Shown: positions 54,186 through 64,000 of the stretch, one piece after another
Layout of the letters: the number at the start of each line of letters is the position of its first letter
Position numbering within the stretch: the stretch's first letter is position 1
Origin: Pectobacterium sp. PL152
GTDB taxonomy: Bacteria > Pseudomonadota > Gammaproteobacteria > Enterobacterales > Enterobacteriaceae
Length of the DNA: 64,000 nt
Reading direction: 5' to 3'
NCBI GenBank assembly: GCA_021907015.1
Contig: CP091064.1
Coordinates: 1,674,001-1,738,000, forward strand
Notes under the pieces: model-generated
Database searches by the model: none
Told to the model about the DNA's origin: nothing
The model's input: the letters and a program-made list of their open reading frames with translations, nothing else
Translations under genes and position numbers: made by a program

Positions 54186-54231
54186 TTTTTTAGCTAAAAA
54201 ATTTCTGACGTGGACATTCACCACGTCAGAA
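54186..54231 (-). terminator. Rho-independent terminator of rpiA
   Basis: On the minus strand TTCTGACGTGG / CCACGTCAGAA forms an 11-base-pair stem with a 7-base loop, followed by ATTTTTTAG. It begins 11 bases after the rpiA stop. Confidence 0.9.
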
Positions 54232-54242
54232 CGATCTCGCAC

Positions 54243-54902
54243 TCATTTAACGACGGTTTTTACCCCATCAGCCGTGCCGACTAATGCGACATCCGCGCCG
54301 CGGTTGGCGAACAGCCCAACGGTTACGACGCCGGGGATACCGTTGATGTGATTTTCTACTGCGACCGCATCCATGATATTCAGGTTGTGCACATCCAGAA
54401 TGACGTTGCCGTTATCCGTCACGACGCCCTGACGGTAGACCGGCTGCCCGCCCAGCTTCGCCAGCTCGCGAGCCACGTAGGACCGCGCCATCGGAATGAC
54501 TTCAACCGGCAGCGGGAATTTACCCAGAACATCAACCTGCTTGGAAGCATCAACAATGCAAATGAACTGGCGCGACAGTGCCGAAATGATTTTCTCGCGG
54601 GTCAGCGCTGCACCACCGCCTTTAATCATCTGCATGTGGCCGTTGATCTCATCCGCACCATCGACATAAACATCCAGCGAATCGACTTCATTGGCGTCAA
54701 AAACGGGGATACCCAGACTTTTCAGCTTTTCCGTTGAGGCATCCGAGCTGGAAACCGCGCCTTTGATTTGATGTTTTATCGAACCCAGCGCATCAATAAA
54801 GTGTGCTGCCGTCGATCCGGTTCCTACTCCCACAATGGTGTCTGGGCGGACATAGTCTAGCGCTGCCCATCCCACTGCTTTTTTCAGTTCATCTTGCGTC
54901 AT
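54243..54902 (-). CDS. rpiA: Ribose-5-phosphate isomerase A
   Basis: RpiA interconverts ribose 5-phosphate and ribulose 5-phosphate. With the ATG at 54902 the protein has 219 residues, equal to E. coli, beginning [35 protein letters not shown] (about 25-39), [20 protein letters not shown] (about 81-100; catalytic Asp and Lys94) are intact. It is transcribed divergently from argP, 240 bases away, and upstream of serA on the same strand but with its own terminator. Confidence 0.97.
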   Translation of the reverse strand: MTQDELKKAVGWAALDYVRPDTIVGVGTGSTAAHFIDALGSIKHQIKGAVSSSDASTEKLKSLGIPVFDANEVDSLDVYVDGADEINGHMQMIKGGGAALTREKIISALSRQFICIVDASKQVDVLGKFPLPVEVIPMARSYVARELAKLGGQPVYRQGVVTDNGNVILDVHNLNIMDAVAVENHINGIPGVVTVGLFANRGADVALVGTADGVKTVVK

Positions 54903-55142
54903 AATCTGCTTCTGGCCTGTAGAATCGATATACGAAAACGTGTGCGTATTATAGAACATGCTCGTTGGGGAAAGCGTGCAAATTCACTTCACCGCCGATG
55001 CATTATTTCATGCGCCTCGTTCCACACCTACCCTGCTGAATCGTGATTGCGCACAACAGCCAAAAATAAGATTTCTGCATGGCAAAGCAGCAAAATGTGG
55101 CATAGTGAAAAAAACAGACTCATTCAGAGGATTTTGACTTTC

Positions 55143-56036
55143 ATGAAACGCCCGGACTATCGAACGCTTCAGGCTCTGGATGCCGTCATCCGCGAGCGTG
55201 GTTTTGAGCGCGCCGCCCAAAAATTGTGTATTACCCAATCTGCCGTTTCGCAGCGTATCAAACAGCTGGAAAATCTGTTCGGCCAGCCGCTTTTGGTCAG
55301 AACCATCTCCCCTCGCCCGACGGAACAAGGGCAGAAACTGCTGGCGCTGCTGCATCAGGTTGAGCTGCTGGAAGAAGAGTGGCTGGGCAATGAAACCAAC
55401 AGCGATATCCCGCTGCTGCTGTCACTGGCGGTGAACGCCGACAGTCTGGCAACCTGGCTGCTGCCCGCATTACAGCCAGTGCTGGTCGATTCACCGATTC
55501 GCCTTAACTTGCAGGTAGAAGATGAAACGCGCACGCAGGAAAGGCTGCGCCGGGGTGAAGTGGTCGGCGCGGTGAGTATTCAGTCCCAGCCGCTGCCGAG
55601 CTGTCTGGTGGATAAACTGGGCGCACTGGATTATCTGTTTGTGGCCTCTCCGACCTTTGCCGCCCGCTATTTTCCCAATGGCGTGACGCGTTCGGCGCTG
55701 CTGCGCGCACCTGCGGTCGCCTTCGACCATCTGGATGATATGCATCAGGCTTTTTTACAGCAAAACTTTGATTTATCGCCGGGCAGCGTTCCCTGCCACA
55801 TCGTGAATTCATCAGAAGCCTTTGTACAACTGGCTCGACAAGGTACGACCTGCTGCATGATCCCGCATCTGCAAATCGAGAAAGAACTGGCCAATAACGA
55901 GTTAGTCGATCTGACACCGGGGCTGTTTCAGCGTCGGATGCTCTACTGGCACCGCTTTGCGCCGGAAAGCCGGATGATGAGAAAAGTGACTGACGCCCTG
56001 CTCGCACACGGCCATCAGGTACTGCGGCAGTCATAA
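55143..56036 (+). CDS. argP: LysR-family regulator ArgP (IciA)
   Basis: ArgP activates argO when arginine is abundant and represses or controls lysine genes such as dapB in E. coli. The ATG at 55143 ([20 protein letters not shown]) gives 297 residues, as in E. coli. The HTH is [20 protein letters not shown] (about 23-42). The C-terminal effector domain ends [18 protein letters not shown]. Two of its known targets, argO and dapB, are also in this window. Confidence 0.96.
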   Translation: MKRPDYRTLQALDAVIRERGFERAAQKLCITQSAVSQRIKQLENLFGQPLLVRTISPRPTEQGQKLLALLHQVELLEEEWLGNETNSDIPLLLSLAVNADSLATWLLPALQPVLVDSPIRLNLQVEDETRTQERLRRGEVVGAVSIQSQPLPSCLVDKLGALDYLFVASPTFAARYFPNGVTRSALLRAPAVAFDHLDDMHQAFLQQNFDLSPGSVPCHIVNSSEAFVQLARQGTTCCMIPHLQIEKELANNELVDLTPGLFQRRMLYWHRFAPESRMMRKVTDALLAHGHQVLRQS

Positions 56037-56085
56037 CGTACTGAGAAGATGAGATTGAAGTAGTGATACTGAAGTCATGATAAAG

Positions 56086-56119
56086 AACAACAGGCCTGAC
56101 TAAGCAGGCCTGTTGTTTT
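56086..56119. terminator. Bidirectional terminator between argP and yggE
   Basis: ACAACAGGCCTG / CAGGCCTGTTGT is a 12-base-pair stem with a 6-base loop followed by TTTTC. It separates two convergent genes. Confidence 0.9.
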
Positions 56120-56155
56120 CATCACGGTTTACACCACAATGGCTTAAGGTTCTCG

Positions 56156-56880
56156 CTACGGCGTACGCTGTAACTCAAACACGACATCCACCTGATCGTC
56201 AAAGTGAATGGTTTGTTGTTCATAGGTTTGCGCCGCTTCGCTTTGCACGGCCGCGTCTGCCGTTTTAAACATTCGCGCCATTGGCATCGGCTGATAGTTG
56301 GCAACGTGGTAACGAACGCTGTAAATCGGCCCCAGCTTGGCGTTAAAGCCCTGCGCCAGCGCGGCGGCCTGACTCGTCGCCTGCTCAATGGCTTTCTTAC
56401 GCGCTTCATCACGATAGGCTTCTGGATTGGCAACGCCTAATTCTACCGTGCGAATCTCATTCAGCCCCGATTTCAACGCCCCATCCAGCAGTTCATTCAG
56501 TTTGTCTAACTGGCGCAGCGTCACTTCCACCTGACGCACGGCACGATAGCCTTTCAGCACCGAACCGCCCGTTTTCAGATAGTCATATTCTGGCTGTGTG
56601 CGTAAATTGGCGGCATTAATATCTTTTTCTCAATGCCATTTTTACCCAGAAAATCAAAATATTGTGCAACACGGGCATCGACCTGCTTTTTCGCTTCCGC
56701 CGCATCCTTCGATGACACACTGACTTCAATCGCCAGACGTGCAATATCCGGCGTCGCATCTACGCTGGATGTCCCTGACGTCACGATATGCGGACCATCC
56801 GGCAGTTCCGCAGCCTGAGCGGCCATCGATATACCGCCCAATCCTACCGCAGCGGCCAGCGCCAGTGCATTTAGCTTCAT
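56156..56880 (-). pseudogene. yggE: SIMPL-domain oxidative stress defence protein YggE, frameshifted
   Basis: YggE is a periplasmic SIMPL-domain (DUF541) protein that lowers oxidative damage in E. coli. A signal peptide (MKLNALALAAAVGLGGISMA, cleaved before AELPDGPH) is followed by VTSGTSSVDATPDIARLAIE. The frame is lost after NGIEKK: one A is missing from the run at 56624-56628. Adding it gives DINAANLRTQPEYDYLKTGG and joins the downstream frame (LKGYRAVRQVEVTLRQLDKL) to the stop at 56156, about 241 residues against 246 in E. coli. A GTG at 56895 is an alternative start. Conservation on both sides suggests an error. Confidence 0.88.
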
Positions 56881-57125
56881 CATACCTCGCTTCACACTCT
56901 CTCCTTACTTATGTTTCGTCACGTATGCCGCTGGCAGATTGTCTGTGCCAACACGGTATCTTCCAGAATGAAAGAAACAAGACGGACTGCTTCACCGACC
57001 AACATAACGCATTACTAACTCCACACAATATAGGTGAATTTCTGAAACGTAGCGTAAGGTGATGTCATTTATTTCCAACCATTATTGCCAGCCGTGACGC
57101 GCCAGCTGTAAGGCAATGCCCCACA

Positions 57126-57695
57126 TCACCACGCCGACAAAAAGTTGATGACCCGCTGTACCCGAGGCGTATTCAGCCACGGTGCCAGCCAGGCAGCCAA
57201 GAGCGCCAGCGCAAAGAACCAGGTGAAAGACGCGGTCATCGTCCCCAGCGCAAACCAACTCCGGGCATCATCCGCAAACTGGCTCCCCAGACTCCCCAGT
57301 ACCACAAAGGTGTCCAGATAGACGTGCGGATTCAGCCAGGTCACGGCCAGCATGGTAGCAATAATGCGCCAACGGCTTTGTTTCATCACCTCAGCGCTGG
57401 CGAGCGTAATATTTTTGCTGAAGGCCGTTTTCATTGCTCCCCAACCGAACCAGAGCAGGAACGCAACGCCGCCCCAGGTTACTGCCGCCAGCAATAGCGA
57501 AGACTGACTGAGCAATGCGCTGCCGCCAAAAATACCGGCGGTAATCAACACCATATCGCTCAAAGCACATAACAGCGCCACCATCAGGTGGTACTGCCGG
57601 CGAATTCCCTGATTCATCACAAACGCATTCTGCGGCCCCAAAGGCAAAATCATCGCCGCTCCCAACAGAACGCCCTGTAAATACACCGCCCACAT
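57126..57695 (-). CDS. argO: Arginine exporter ArgO, C-terminally truncated by a probable frameshift
   Basis: ArgO is a LysE-family exporter of arginine and canavanine, activated by ArgP. It begins [20 protein letters not shown], continuing [20 protein letters not shown], and has [20 protein letters not shown] and [20 protein letters not shown]. The frame given ends RVINFLSAW after 189 residues. Adding one T to the run at 57139-57143 gives [20 protein letters not shown] and a stop at 57082, about 204 residues (E. coli 211). The true gene is therefore probably 57082-57695, and the break removes the last membrane segment. It lies upstream of yggE. Confidence 0.92.
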   Translation of the reverse strand: MWAVYLQGVLLGAAMILPLGPQNAFVMNQGIRRQYHLMVALLCALSDMVLITAGIFGGSALLSQSSLLLAAVTWGGVAFLLWFGWGAMKTAFSKNITLASAEVMKQSRWRIIATMLAVTWLNPHVYLDTFVVLGSLGSQFADDARSWFALGTMTASFTWFFALALLAAWLAPWLNTPRVQRVINFLSAW

Positions 57696-57846
57696 ACTTC
57701 TCTCCTACCCCGTTTGTTGTTATCGCGGAGGAGTTTATGGAAGCCGATGAAATAAGTGAAATTGAATATTCTAACGCTACATTAGCTAAGCTAATGCGCT
57801 GAAGGCAGGTAAAGCGAGGTTGAATGAGAAGGCGATTTCTGACGAT

Positions 57847-57874
57847 GCACCATGCCAATGTCAGGGCATGGTGC
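57847..57874 (-). terminator. Hairpin after mscS
   Basis: GCACCATGCC / GGCATGGTGC pairs over 10 bases with an 8-base loop, about 36 bases after the mscS stop. The U-tract on the minus strand is poor (ATCGTC), so terminator function is only probable. Confidence 0.55.
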
Positions 57875-57909
57875 CTATTGGGGTGCGTATGTCAGCGAGT
57901 TTATTCTGG

Positions 57910-58776
57910 CTATTTCGCTACGGGTGGTACGCCTACAGATGGTACGTTATGCAGATGCACGTCCATTTGCGGATAAGGAATGCCAATACGGTGCTCATCC
58001 AGCACGCGTTTAAAGCTTTCCAGCAGATCCCAATACACCGCCTGCGCGTTGCCGTTGGTTGTCCACACCCATACCACAAAATTCAGCGATGACGCTGCCA
58101 TTTCATTCAGACGGATCGTGACGCCCCTGTCGTGCTGGATACGTTCATCCGCCGCGACAATATCGCCCAGCAGCTTTTTCACTACGTCGATGTCGGCATC
58201 ATAAGCTACGCCGACAATAATTTCGGTACGGCGATCTGGCTCACGTGAACTGTTGATGATGTTACCAGCAATGATTTTGCCATTCGGTACCACGATAATT
58301 TTGCCGTCAGAGGTACGCAGTGTCGTCGAGAAGATCTGTACCTGTGTGACCGAACCAGACACGCCGCCTAAGTCCACCCATTCACCGGTACGGAAAGGCC
58401 GGAAAATCACCAGCAAGACGCCCGCAGCAAAGTTGGCTAACGACCCCTGTAATGCCAGACCAACAGCCAAGCCCGCCGCACCCAACACAGCAATCACCGA
58501 TGCCGTCTGTACACCAACCCGACTCAATACCGCAATCAGCGTGAACGCGATAATGCCATAGCGCACCAGCGCAGACAGGAAATCTGCCACGGTTGAATCG
58601 ATAGAACGGTTAATCATCAGCTTATTGATGGTGCCGGAAACGATCCGAGCGATCACCAGACCAACGATGAGGATCACTAATGCTGCGACGATATTCACGG
58701 CATACTGCAAAAACAGGCTCTGGTGTGTCACCAACCAGTCCCCTGCCTGATCCAACCCCGTATTAAGTTCTTCCAT
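57910..58776 (-). CDS. mscS: Small-conductance mechanosensitive channel MscS
   Basis: MscS opens under membrane tension and releases solutes after osmotic downshock. The ATG at 58776 ([20 protein letters not shown]) gives 288 residues (E. coli 286). The pore-lining TM3 is [20 protein letters not shown] with the Gly/Ala packing pattern (about 96-115), continuing [20 protein letters not shown]. The cytoplasmic vestibule follows. It lies between fbaA and argO in the standard order. Confidence 0.96.
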   Translation of the reverse strand: MEELNTGLDQAGDWLVTHQSLFLQYAVNIVAALVILIVGLVIARIVSGTINKLMINRSIDSTVADFLSALVRYGIIAFTLIAVLSRVGVQTASVIAVLGAAGLAVGLALQGSLANFAAGVLLVIFRPFRTGEWVDLGGVSGSVTQVQIFSTTLRTSDGKIIVVPNGKIIAGNIINSSREPDRRTEIIVGVAYDADIDVVKKLLGDIVAADERIQHDRGVTIRLNEMAASSLNFVVWVWTTNGNAQAVYWDLLESFKRVLDEHRIGIPYPQMDVHLHNVPSVGVPPVAK

Positions 58777-58941
58777 TTGAAAGCTCCTGTTTTTAATCAC
58801 TGGGAAAGCATAACGTCCACAACTGAAACCGCAACATTAAGCGAGGGTAATGGATAGATTGTGAAGGCGTGGTGAATACGGATAGGTATGCCAGACCGCG
58901 CAAACAGAGCGACCAGAGACGAGTAAGAAAGCCCCAAAAAT

Positions 58942-58963
58942 TAAGGCTCCCGTAGGAGCCTTA
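58942..58963 (-). terminator. Rho-independent terminator of fbaA
   Basis: On the minus strand TAAGGCTCC-TACG-GGAGCCTTA is followed by ATTTTTGGGG, about 28 bases after the fbaA stop. Confidence 0.88.
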
Positions 58964-58991
58964 GCATAAAACGATGTTGAGGTCGTCTTAC

Positions 58992-60068
58992 TTACAGTAC
59001 ATCAACAGCGTTCAGCTCTTTGAAGGCTTGTTCCAGACGCGCCACCATGCTCACCTGAGCGGCACGCAGCCACACACGCGGGTCATAGTATTTCTTGTTC
59101 GGCTGATCTTCGCCTTTCGGGTTGCCCAGTTGACCTTGCAGATACGCTTCGTTTTCTTTGTAGTATTTCAGGATACCTTCCCACGTTGCCCACTGGGTGT
59201 CGGTATCGATGTTCATTTTCACTACGCCGTAGCTGACGGAATCTTTGATTTCCTGAGCGCTGGAACCAGAACCACCGTGGAACACGAAGTCCAGGCTGTT
59301 GTGCGGCAGGTTATGTTTCTTGGAAACATATTCCTGAGAATCACGCAGGATGGTTGGGGTCAGCTTCACGTTGCCTGGCTTGTAGACGCCATGCACGTTA
59401 CCGAAAGAGGCAGCGATGGTGAAACGTGGGCTGATCGCGTTCAGTTTAGTGTACGCGTAGTCAACGTCTTCTGGCTGGGTGTACAGAGCAGAAGCGTCCA
59501 TGTGGCTGTTATCCACACCGTCTTCTTCACCACCAGTACAACCCAGTTCGATTTCCAGAGTCATGTCGATTTTGGCCATACGCGCCAAATATTTAGAGCA
59601 GATCTCGATGTTCTCTTCCAGAGACTCTTCAGACAGGTCGATCATGTGAGAAGAGAACAGCGGTTTGCCAGTAGCAGCAAAGTGTTTTTCACCCGCGTCC
59701 AGCAGGCCATCAATCCACGGCAGCAGTTTCTTCGCGCAGTGGTCAGTGTGCAGAATTACCGGAATACCGTAATGTTCAGCCATTTGATGCACATGATGAG
59801 CGCCAGAAATCGCACCCAAAATTGCCGCCTGCTGACCTTCCGCTTTCAGACCTTTACCTGCGGTGAATGCTGCGCCGCCGTTAGAGAACTGAACAATGAC
59901 CGGTGCGCGCACTTTGGCTGCGGCTTCCAGCACAGCATTGATTGAGTCGGTACCGACACAGTTCACTGCTGGCAAAGCGAATTGGTTTTCTTTTGCTACT
60001 GCGAAAACTTTCTGAACGTCATCACCAGTGATGACACCGGGTTTTACGAAATCAAAAATTTTAGACAT
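58992..60068 (-). CDS. fbaA: Fructose-bisphosphate aldolase, class II
   Basis: FbaA is the zinc-dependent aldolase of glycolysis and gluconeogenesis. The 358 residues (E. coli 359) start MSKIFDFVKPGVITGDDVQK. Zinc and catalytic residues lie in PVILHTDHCAKKLLPWIDGL (His and Asp near 108-111), LEIELGCTGGEEDGVDN (near 180) and DFVFHGGSGSSAQEIKDSVS (near 262-281). It follows pgk by about 135 bases. pgk-fbaA are commonly co-transcribed with epd. Confidence 0.97.
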   Translation of the reverse strand: MSKIFDFVKPGVITGDDVQKVFAVAKENQFALPAVNCVGTDSINAVLEAAAKVRAPVIVQFSNGGAAFTAGKGLKAEGQQAAILGAISGAHHVHQMAEHYGIPVILHTDHCAKKLLPWIDGLLDAGEKHFAATGKPLFSSHMIDLSEESLEENIEICSKYLARMAKIDMTLEIELGCTGGEEDGVDNSHMDASALYTQPEDVDYAYTKLNAISPRFTIAASFGNVHGVYKPGNVKLTPTILRDSQEYVSKKHNLPHNSLDFVFHGGSGSSAQEIKDSVSYGVVKMNIDTDTQWATWEGILKYYKENEAYLQGQLGNPKGEDQPNKKYYDPRVWLRAAQVSMVARLEQAFKELNAVDVL

Positions 60069-60203
60069 GTTACGTGTCCCGTTTCGTTGGCCGTGGAGGG
60101 GTTAGAGAGATCGATGTTAAATCGACAGGCTGTCTCGACACGCTATGCATAACGGCATGCCGAGACAACCACAGGAAAGGGAAAAAGCAGCCCTTACCTT
60201 AAA

Positions 60204-61367
60204 TTACTGCTTGGCGCGTTCTTCCAGCATAACCACTGCTGGCAGTTTTTTCCCTTCAACGAATTCCAGGAATGCACCACCACCGGTAGAAATGTAGGAG
60301 ATTTTGTCAGCAATACCAAACAGATCGATCGCAGCCAGCGTATCGCCGCCGCCTGCGATAGAGAATGCTTCGCTATCCGCGATCGCACGGGCAATGGTCT
60401 CGGTTCCTTTACGGAAATTCGGGAATTCGAAGACGCCAACCGGGCCATTCCACAGGATGGTCTTGGCATTCTTCAGAATTTCAGCCAGACGCTCAGCGGA
60501 AACATCACCCAGATCCAGAATCTGCTCTTCGTCTTTGATTGCCGTAACAGACTTCAGCGTTGCGGTTGCAGTTTCAGAGAATTCTGACGCGACACGCACA
60601 TCGCTCGGTACAGGAATATCACAGGTTTCCAGCAGCTTTTTCGCTTCAGGAATCAGGTCAGCTTCGTACAGGGATTTACCCACGTTGTGGCCTTGTGCGG
60701 CAACGAAGGTGTTGGCGATACCGCCACCGACGATCAGTTGATCGGCGATTTTAGACAGGGAATCCAGTACGGTCAGTTTAGTGGAGACTTTAGAACCACC
60801 CACAATAGCGACCATCGGGCGTGCTGGTTCGCTCAATGCTTTACCCAGCGCTTCCAGTTCACCAGACAGCAGCGGGCCCGCACAGGCGATAGGCGCAAAT
60901 TTACCCACGCCGTGAGTGGAAGCCTGCGCACGGTGTGCAGTACCGAATGCGTCCATTACGAACACATCGCACAGCGCCGCGTATTTCTTGGACAGGACTT
61001 CGTCGTCTTTCTTCTCGCCTTTGTTAAAGCGAACGTTTTCCAGTACAACCAGCTCGCCTTCGGCGACATCAACACCATCAAGATAGTCTTTCGCCAGACG
61101 TACAGGAGAAGACAGTTTCTCTTTCAGGTAGTCCACAACAGGCAGCAGAGAAAATTCTTCGTTGTATTCGCCTTCGGTCGGACGTCCCAGGTGGGAAGTG
61201 ACCATAACGCGAGCGCCTTGTTTCAGCGCGATTTCGATGGTCGGCAGAGAGGCACGGATGCGCGCATCAGACGTCACTTTCCCTTCTTTTACTGGTACGT
61301 TCAGATCCGCACGAATAAGAACACGTTTACCAGCCAGATCCAGATCGGTCATCTTAATTACAGACAT
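60204..61367 (-). CDS. pgk: Phosphoglycerate kinase
   Basis: Pgk transfers phosphate from 1,3-bisphosphoglycerate to ADP. The 387 residues equal E. coli Pgk, starting [39 protein letters not shown] (about 19-37), the basic patch LGRPTEG (about 60-66), the hinge and nucleotide site ([16 protein letters not shown] near 190-205), and the C-terminal [15 protein letters not shown] near 345-359 are intact. It lies 72 bases after epd. Confidence 0.97.
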   Translation of the reverse strand: MSVIKMTDLDLAGKRVLIRADLNVPVKEGKVTSDARIRASLPTIEIALKQGARVMVTSHLGRPTEGEYNEEFSLLPVVDYLKEKLSSPVRLAKDYLDGVDVAEGELVVLENVRFNKGEKKDDEVLSKKYAALCDVFVMDAFGTAHRAQASTHGVGKFAPIACAGPLLSGELEALGKALSEPARPMVAIVGGSKVSTKLTVLDSLSKIADQLIVGGGIANTFVAAQGHNVGKSLYEADLIPEAKKLLETCDIPVPSDVRVASEFSETATATLKSVTAIKDEEQILDLGDVSAERLAEILKNAKTILWNGPVGVFEFPNFRKGTETIARAIADSEAFSIAGGGDTLAAIDLFGIADKISYISTGGGAFLEFVEGKKLPAVVMLEERAKQ

Positions 61368-61439
61368 GGTGAATCCTCTTGTTGATTCTCTTTTAAAGTT
61401 GCTTGAGCGAGATAGCGACCCCTGATCGCCACCGTCGTA

Positions 61440-62456
61440 CTAGAAACCGCAGGCTGCCATCGCCCGTGTTGTATCCAACATCCGGTTGGCAAAGCCCCAT
61501 TCGTTATCGCACCAGACCAATGTTTTAATCAGATGCTGACCACTGACCCGTGTCTGCGTGCCGTCAACAATGGCACTGTGCGGATCGTGGTTAAAATCAG
61601 CTGACACTAATGGCAATTCAGTATAATCAACTATACCACGAAACGACTCATGCGCTGATTTTTGCAATAGTGCATTAATTTCATTCACGTTTACGGCTTT
61701 CCTGACGCTAACGCTCAGGTCAATTGCCGTGACGTTAATCGTCGGCACCCGCACCGAGATCGCCTCAAAACGATCGACAAACTGTGGAAAAATACGGGTG
61801 ATCCCCGCCGACAGTTTGGTATCTACCGGAATGATCGACTGGCTGGCGGCTCGTGTACGCCGCAGGTCGTGATGATAAGCATCGATCACCGGTTGATCGT
61901 TCATGGATGAGTGAATCGTCGTCACCGTACCATTTTCGATACCGAAGGCATCATCCAGTAATTTGATCACTGGGATAATGCAGTTGGTCGTACAGGACGC
62001 ATTGGAAACAATACGATGCCCATGCTCCAACTGATGGTGATTGACACCAAACACCACCGTGGCATCCAGATCCGTCGTTCCCGGATGAGAAAACAGCACT
62101 TTCTTTGCGCCTGCCGCCAGATGGGCTTCCCCATCTTCCCGGCTGCCGTAGACACCGCTGCAATCCAGCACGATATCAACACCGAGTTCTCGCCAGGGCA
62201 ACTGCTGAATTTCTACCTGATGCAACAGGCGAATACAGTCATCGCCAATATAAAGCTGATCGCACTCCTGACGCACATCCCACGAAAAACGGCCGTGGCT
62301 GGAATCATACTTGAGCAAATGCGCCATGCCTTCCGCGCTTGCCAGCTCGTTAATCGCCACAACGGCAATCTCAGCTCGGCGACCTGATTCATACAATGCA
62401 CGTAAAACACTGCGGCCGATGCGGCCAAAACCGTTTATCGCAATACGGATCGTCAT
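61440..62456 (-). CDS. epd: D-erythrose-4-phosphate dehydrogenase
   Basis: Epd oxidises erythrose 4-phosphate to 4-phosphoerythronate, the first step of the PLP pathway that also uses PdxA at the left end of this window. With the ATG at 62456 the GAPDH-like protein has 338 residues (E. coli 339): [20 protein letters not shown] (NAD site), catalytic Cys in [18 protein letters not shown] (near 154), and [18 protein letters not shown] at the end. An upstream in-frame ATG at 62525 gives 23 unconserved residues. Confidence 0.95.
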   Translation of the reverse strand: MTIRIAINGFGRIGRSVLRALYESGRRAEIAVVAINELASAEGMAHLLKYDSSHGRFSWDVRQECDQLYIGDDCIRLLHQVEIQQLPWRELGVDIVLDCSGVYGSREDGEAHLAAGAKKVLFSHPGTTDLDATVVFGVNHHQLEHGHRIVSNASCTTNCIIPVIKLLDDAFGIENGTVTTIHSSMNDQPVIDAYHHDLRRTRAASQSIIPVDTKLSAGITRIFPQFVDRFEAISVRVPTINVTAIDLSVSVRKAVNVNEINALLQKSAHESFRGIVDYTELPLVSADFNHDPHSAIVDGTQTRVSGQHLIKTLVWCDNEWGFANRMLDTTRAMAACGF

Positions 62457-62718
62457 GGCGTTCTTTGTGGTTCCTTGTGTCATGGCAGGGTTACCCAGCA
62501 CATAGGATATACCCTTCTTAGACACCAGAGAACCCCTGACTAAACGCCGTCAGCACAACAACTGAAACGCTTCAGCTAGAATAAACGAATTAACGCATAA
62601 AAGAAATATTCTCGTCTGGCACACGCCAGAAGAGTGACCTGCGTCATAAAAATGAAAAAACCATATCTGAGAGACAGACAACGCGCATCAAGAGGGACGT
62701 TAAATTCAAGATGAAAAA

Positions 62719-62744
62719 AAGCCGTCAGCGTTAGCTGACGGCTT
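62719..62744. terminator. Rho-independent terminator of the transketolase gene
   Basis: AAGCCGTCAGC-GTTA-GCTGACGGCTT is a perfect 11-base-pair stem; on the minus strand it is followed by TTTTTTCATC, 27 bases after the stop of the transketolase gene. Confidence 0.9.
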
Positions 62745-62770
62745 CTCATATCGGGGTTAACGCGGCGTGA

Positions 62771-64000
62771 TTACTTCAGCAGCGCCTGCGCTTTTTCCAC
62801 CACGTTGTCCACGGTGAAACCGAACACGTCAAACAGCTGCTCAGCCGGCGCCGATTCGCCGAAGCTCGTCATGCCGACAATCGCGCCATTCAGGCCAACA
62901 TACTTGAACCAGTAGTCCGCGATACCCGCTTCAATCGCCACGCGTGCCGATACGGCTTTCGGCAGCACCGCTTCACGGTAGGCTGCATCCTGCTTGTCGA
63001 ACGCATCCGTTGACGGCATCGACACCACGCGCACCTTGCGGCCGGCGGCAGTCAGCTTGTCATACGCCCCGACAGCCAGCTCGACTTCAGAGCCGGTGGC
63101 AATCAGGATAAGCTCCGGCTGGCCGTCGCTGTCTTTCAGCACGTAGCCGCCTTTTGCCACGTTCGCCAATTGCTCAGCGGTACGTGGCTGCTGCGCCAGA
63201 TTCTGACGGGACAGGATGAGTGACGTCGGACCGTCCTGACGCTCAATGGCGTATTTCCACGCCACCGCCGTTTCCACCTGGTCCGCCGGACGCCAGTTGC
63301 TCATGTTCGGCGTCACGCGCAGGCTGGCCAGCTGTTCAACCGGCTGGTGCGTCGGGCCGTCTTCGCCCAGACCGATGGAGTCGTGGGTGTAAACGTAGAT
63401 GCTGCGGATTTTCATCAGCGCGGCCATACGCACCGCGTTACGCGCATATTCCACGAACATCAGGAAGGTCGCGGTGTACGGCACAAAGCCACCGTGCAGC
63501 GCAATCCCGTTGGCAATTGCCGTCATGCCGAATTCGCGCACGCCGTAGTGGATGTAGTTACCCGCGTGGTCTTTATCCAGCGAGACCGAGCCGGACCAGA
63601 TGGTCAGGTTGCTCGGTGCCAGGTCGGCTGAGCCGCCCAGGAATTCCGGCAGCAGTTTGCCGTAGGCTTCCAGCGCGTTCTGTGAGGCTTTGCGGCTGGC
63701 GATTTTCGCCGGATTGGCCTGCAGGTCTTCGATAAATTTCTGGGCGTCCGCCTGCCAGCTGGCCGGCAGTTCACCGCCAGTGCGGCGTGTGAACTCGGCA
63801 GCCAGTTCTGGGTACGCGCTGGCGTAGGCGGCAAACGCCTCGTTCCAGGCCGCTTCCTTACGCTGACCGGCCGGTTTCGCATCCCAGGCAGCATAGATAT
63901 CAGCAGGAATCTCAAACGGTGCGTGCGTCCAGCCCAGCTGTTCGCGGGAAGCGGCGACTTCTGCATCGCCCAGCGGCGCACCGTGGGAATCGTGCGTACC
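62771..64000 (-). CDS. tktA: Transketolase, C-terminal 409 residues (cut by the window end)
   Basis: Transketolase moves two-carbon units with thiamine diphosphate in the pentose phosphate pathway. The frame is open from the window edge: [18 protein letters not shown], then [58 protein letters not shown], the pyrimidine-domain [40 protein letters not shown] and the C-terminal [15 protein letters not shown]. The N-terminal ThDP-binding part lies beyond position 64000. Position downstream of (and in line with) epd-pgk-fbaA matches E. coli tktA. Local GC appears higher and repetitive CGC/CAGC use stronger than in neighbours. Confidence 0.95.
   Translation of the reverse strand, partial: GTHDSHGAPLGDAEVAASREQLGWTHAPFEIPADIYAAWDAKPAGQRKEAAWNEAFAAYASAYPELAAEFTRRTGGELPASWQADAQKFIEDLQANPAKIASRKASQNALEAYGKLLPEFLGGSADLAPSNLTIWSGSVSLDKDHAGNYIHYGVREFGMTAIANGIALHGGFVPYTATFLMFVEYARNAVRMAALMKIRSIYVYTHDSIGLGEDGPTHQPVEQLASLRVTPNMSNWRPADQVETAVAWKYAIERQDGPTSLILSRQNLAQQPRTAEQLANVAKGGYVLKDSDGQPELILIATGSEVELAVGAYDKLTAAGRKVRVVSMPSTDAFDKQDAAYREAVLPKAVSARVAIEAGIADYWFKYVGLNGAIVGMTSFGESAPAEQLFDVFGFTVDNVVEKAQALLK

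Noticed and set aside
58974..59945. 323-residue plus-strand ORF
   Set aside because: Antisense to fbaA, which is a complete and conserved enzyme.

Overview
The window is ordinary chromosome from an enterobacterium, most likely Pectobacterium or a close soft-rot relative. Nearly every protein resembles its Escherichia coli counterpart end to end, and long stretches keep the E. coli gene order. An ERIC repeat, an ArgR-controlled carAB leader, a thr attenuator and a sigma-32 dnaK promoter all fit Enterobacterales. The species cannot be settled by eye. I found no rRNA, tRNA, CRISPR array, prophage, transposase or defence island, and nothing I would call a new system.

Layout. (1) 1-5550: pdxA-rsmA-apaG-apaH, a possible small gene, a broken DMT transporter divergent from a LysR regulator, then folA. 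(2) 5650-8958: amino-acid export genes yjjB/yjjP and a LysE/RhtB exporter, then a VOC-fold protein with a WYL regulator. (3) 9112-23669: carB-carA, dapB, ispH-fkpB-lspA-ileS-ribF, rpsT, nhaR-nhaA. (4) 23883-33873: dnaJ-dnaK, satP, an MHS-family MFS transporter, mog, a membrane diguanylate cyclase, talB, yaaA. (5) 33946-41765: thrC-thrB-thrA with its leader peptide and attenuator, yjtD, arcA, creA. (6) 41970-48594: rob, gpmB, yjjX, trpR with its operator, slt, an ERIC element, ettA. (7) 48670-52662: a chemoreceptor and a LysR/quinone-oxidoreductase pair. (8) 52716-64000: serA, rpiA, argP, yggE, argO, mscS, fbaA, pgk, epd and the 3' part of a transketolase gene cut by the window end. Blocks 1-6 correspond to the region around 0 min of the E. 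coli map and block 8 to about 63 min, so block 7 sits at a rearrangement junction.

How the genes work together. The window combines pyrimidine/arginine precursor supply (carAB), lysine/threonine/serine synthesis (dapB, thrABC, serA), central carbon metabolism (talB, rpiA, fbaA, pgk, epd, tkt), several amino-acid exporters (yjjPB, LysE/RhtB, argO with argP), protein folding (dnaKJ), and global regulators (arcA, rob, trpR).

The most striking property is technical or evolutionary. Twelve single-base indels, nearly all in short homopolymers, break or alter eight genes: the DMT transporter, carB, nhaR (three times), yjtD, a LysR gene, a quinone oxidoreductase (three times), yggE and argO. In each case adding or removing one base restores a full-length family member. 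Uncorrected sequencing error is the simplest explanation, although real decay cannot be excluded for the accessory genes.
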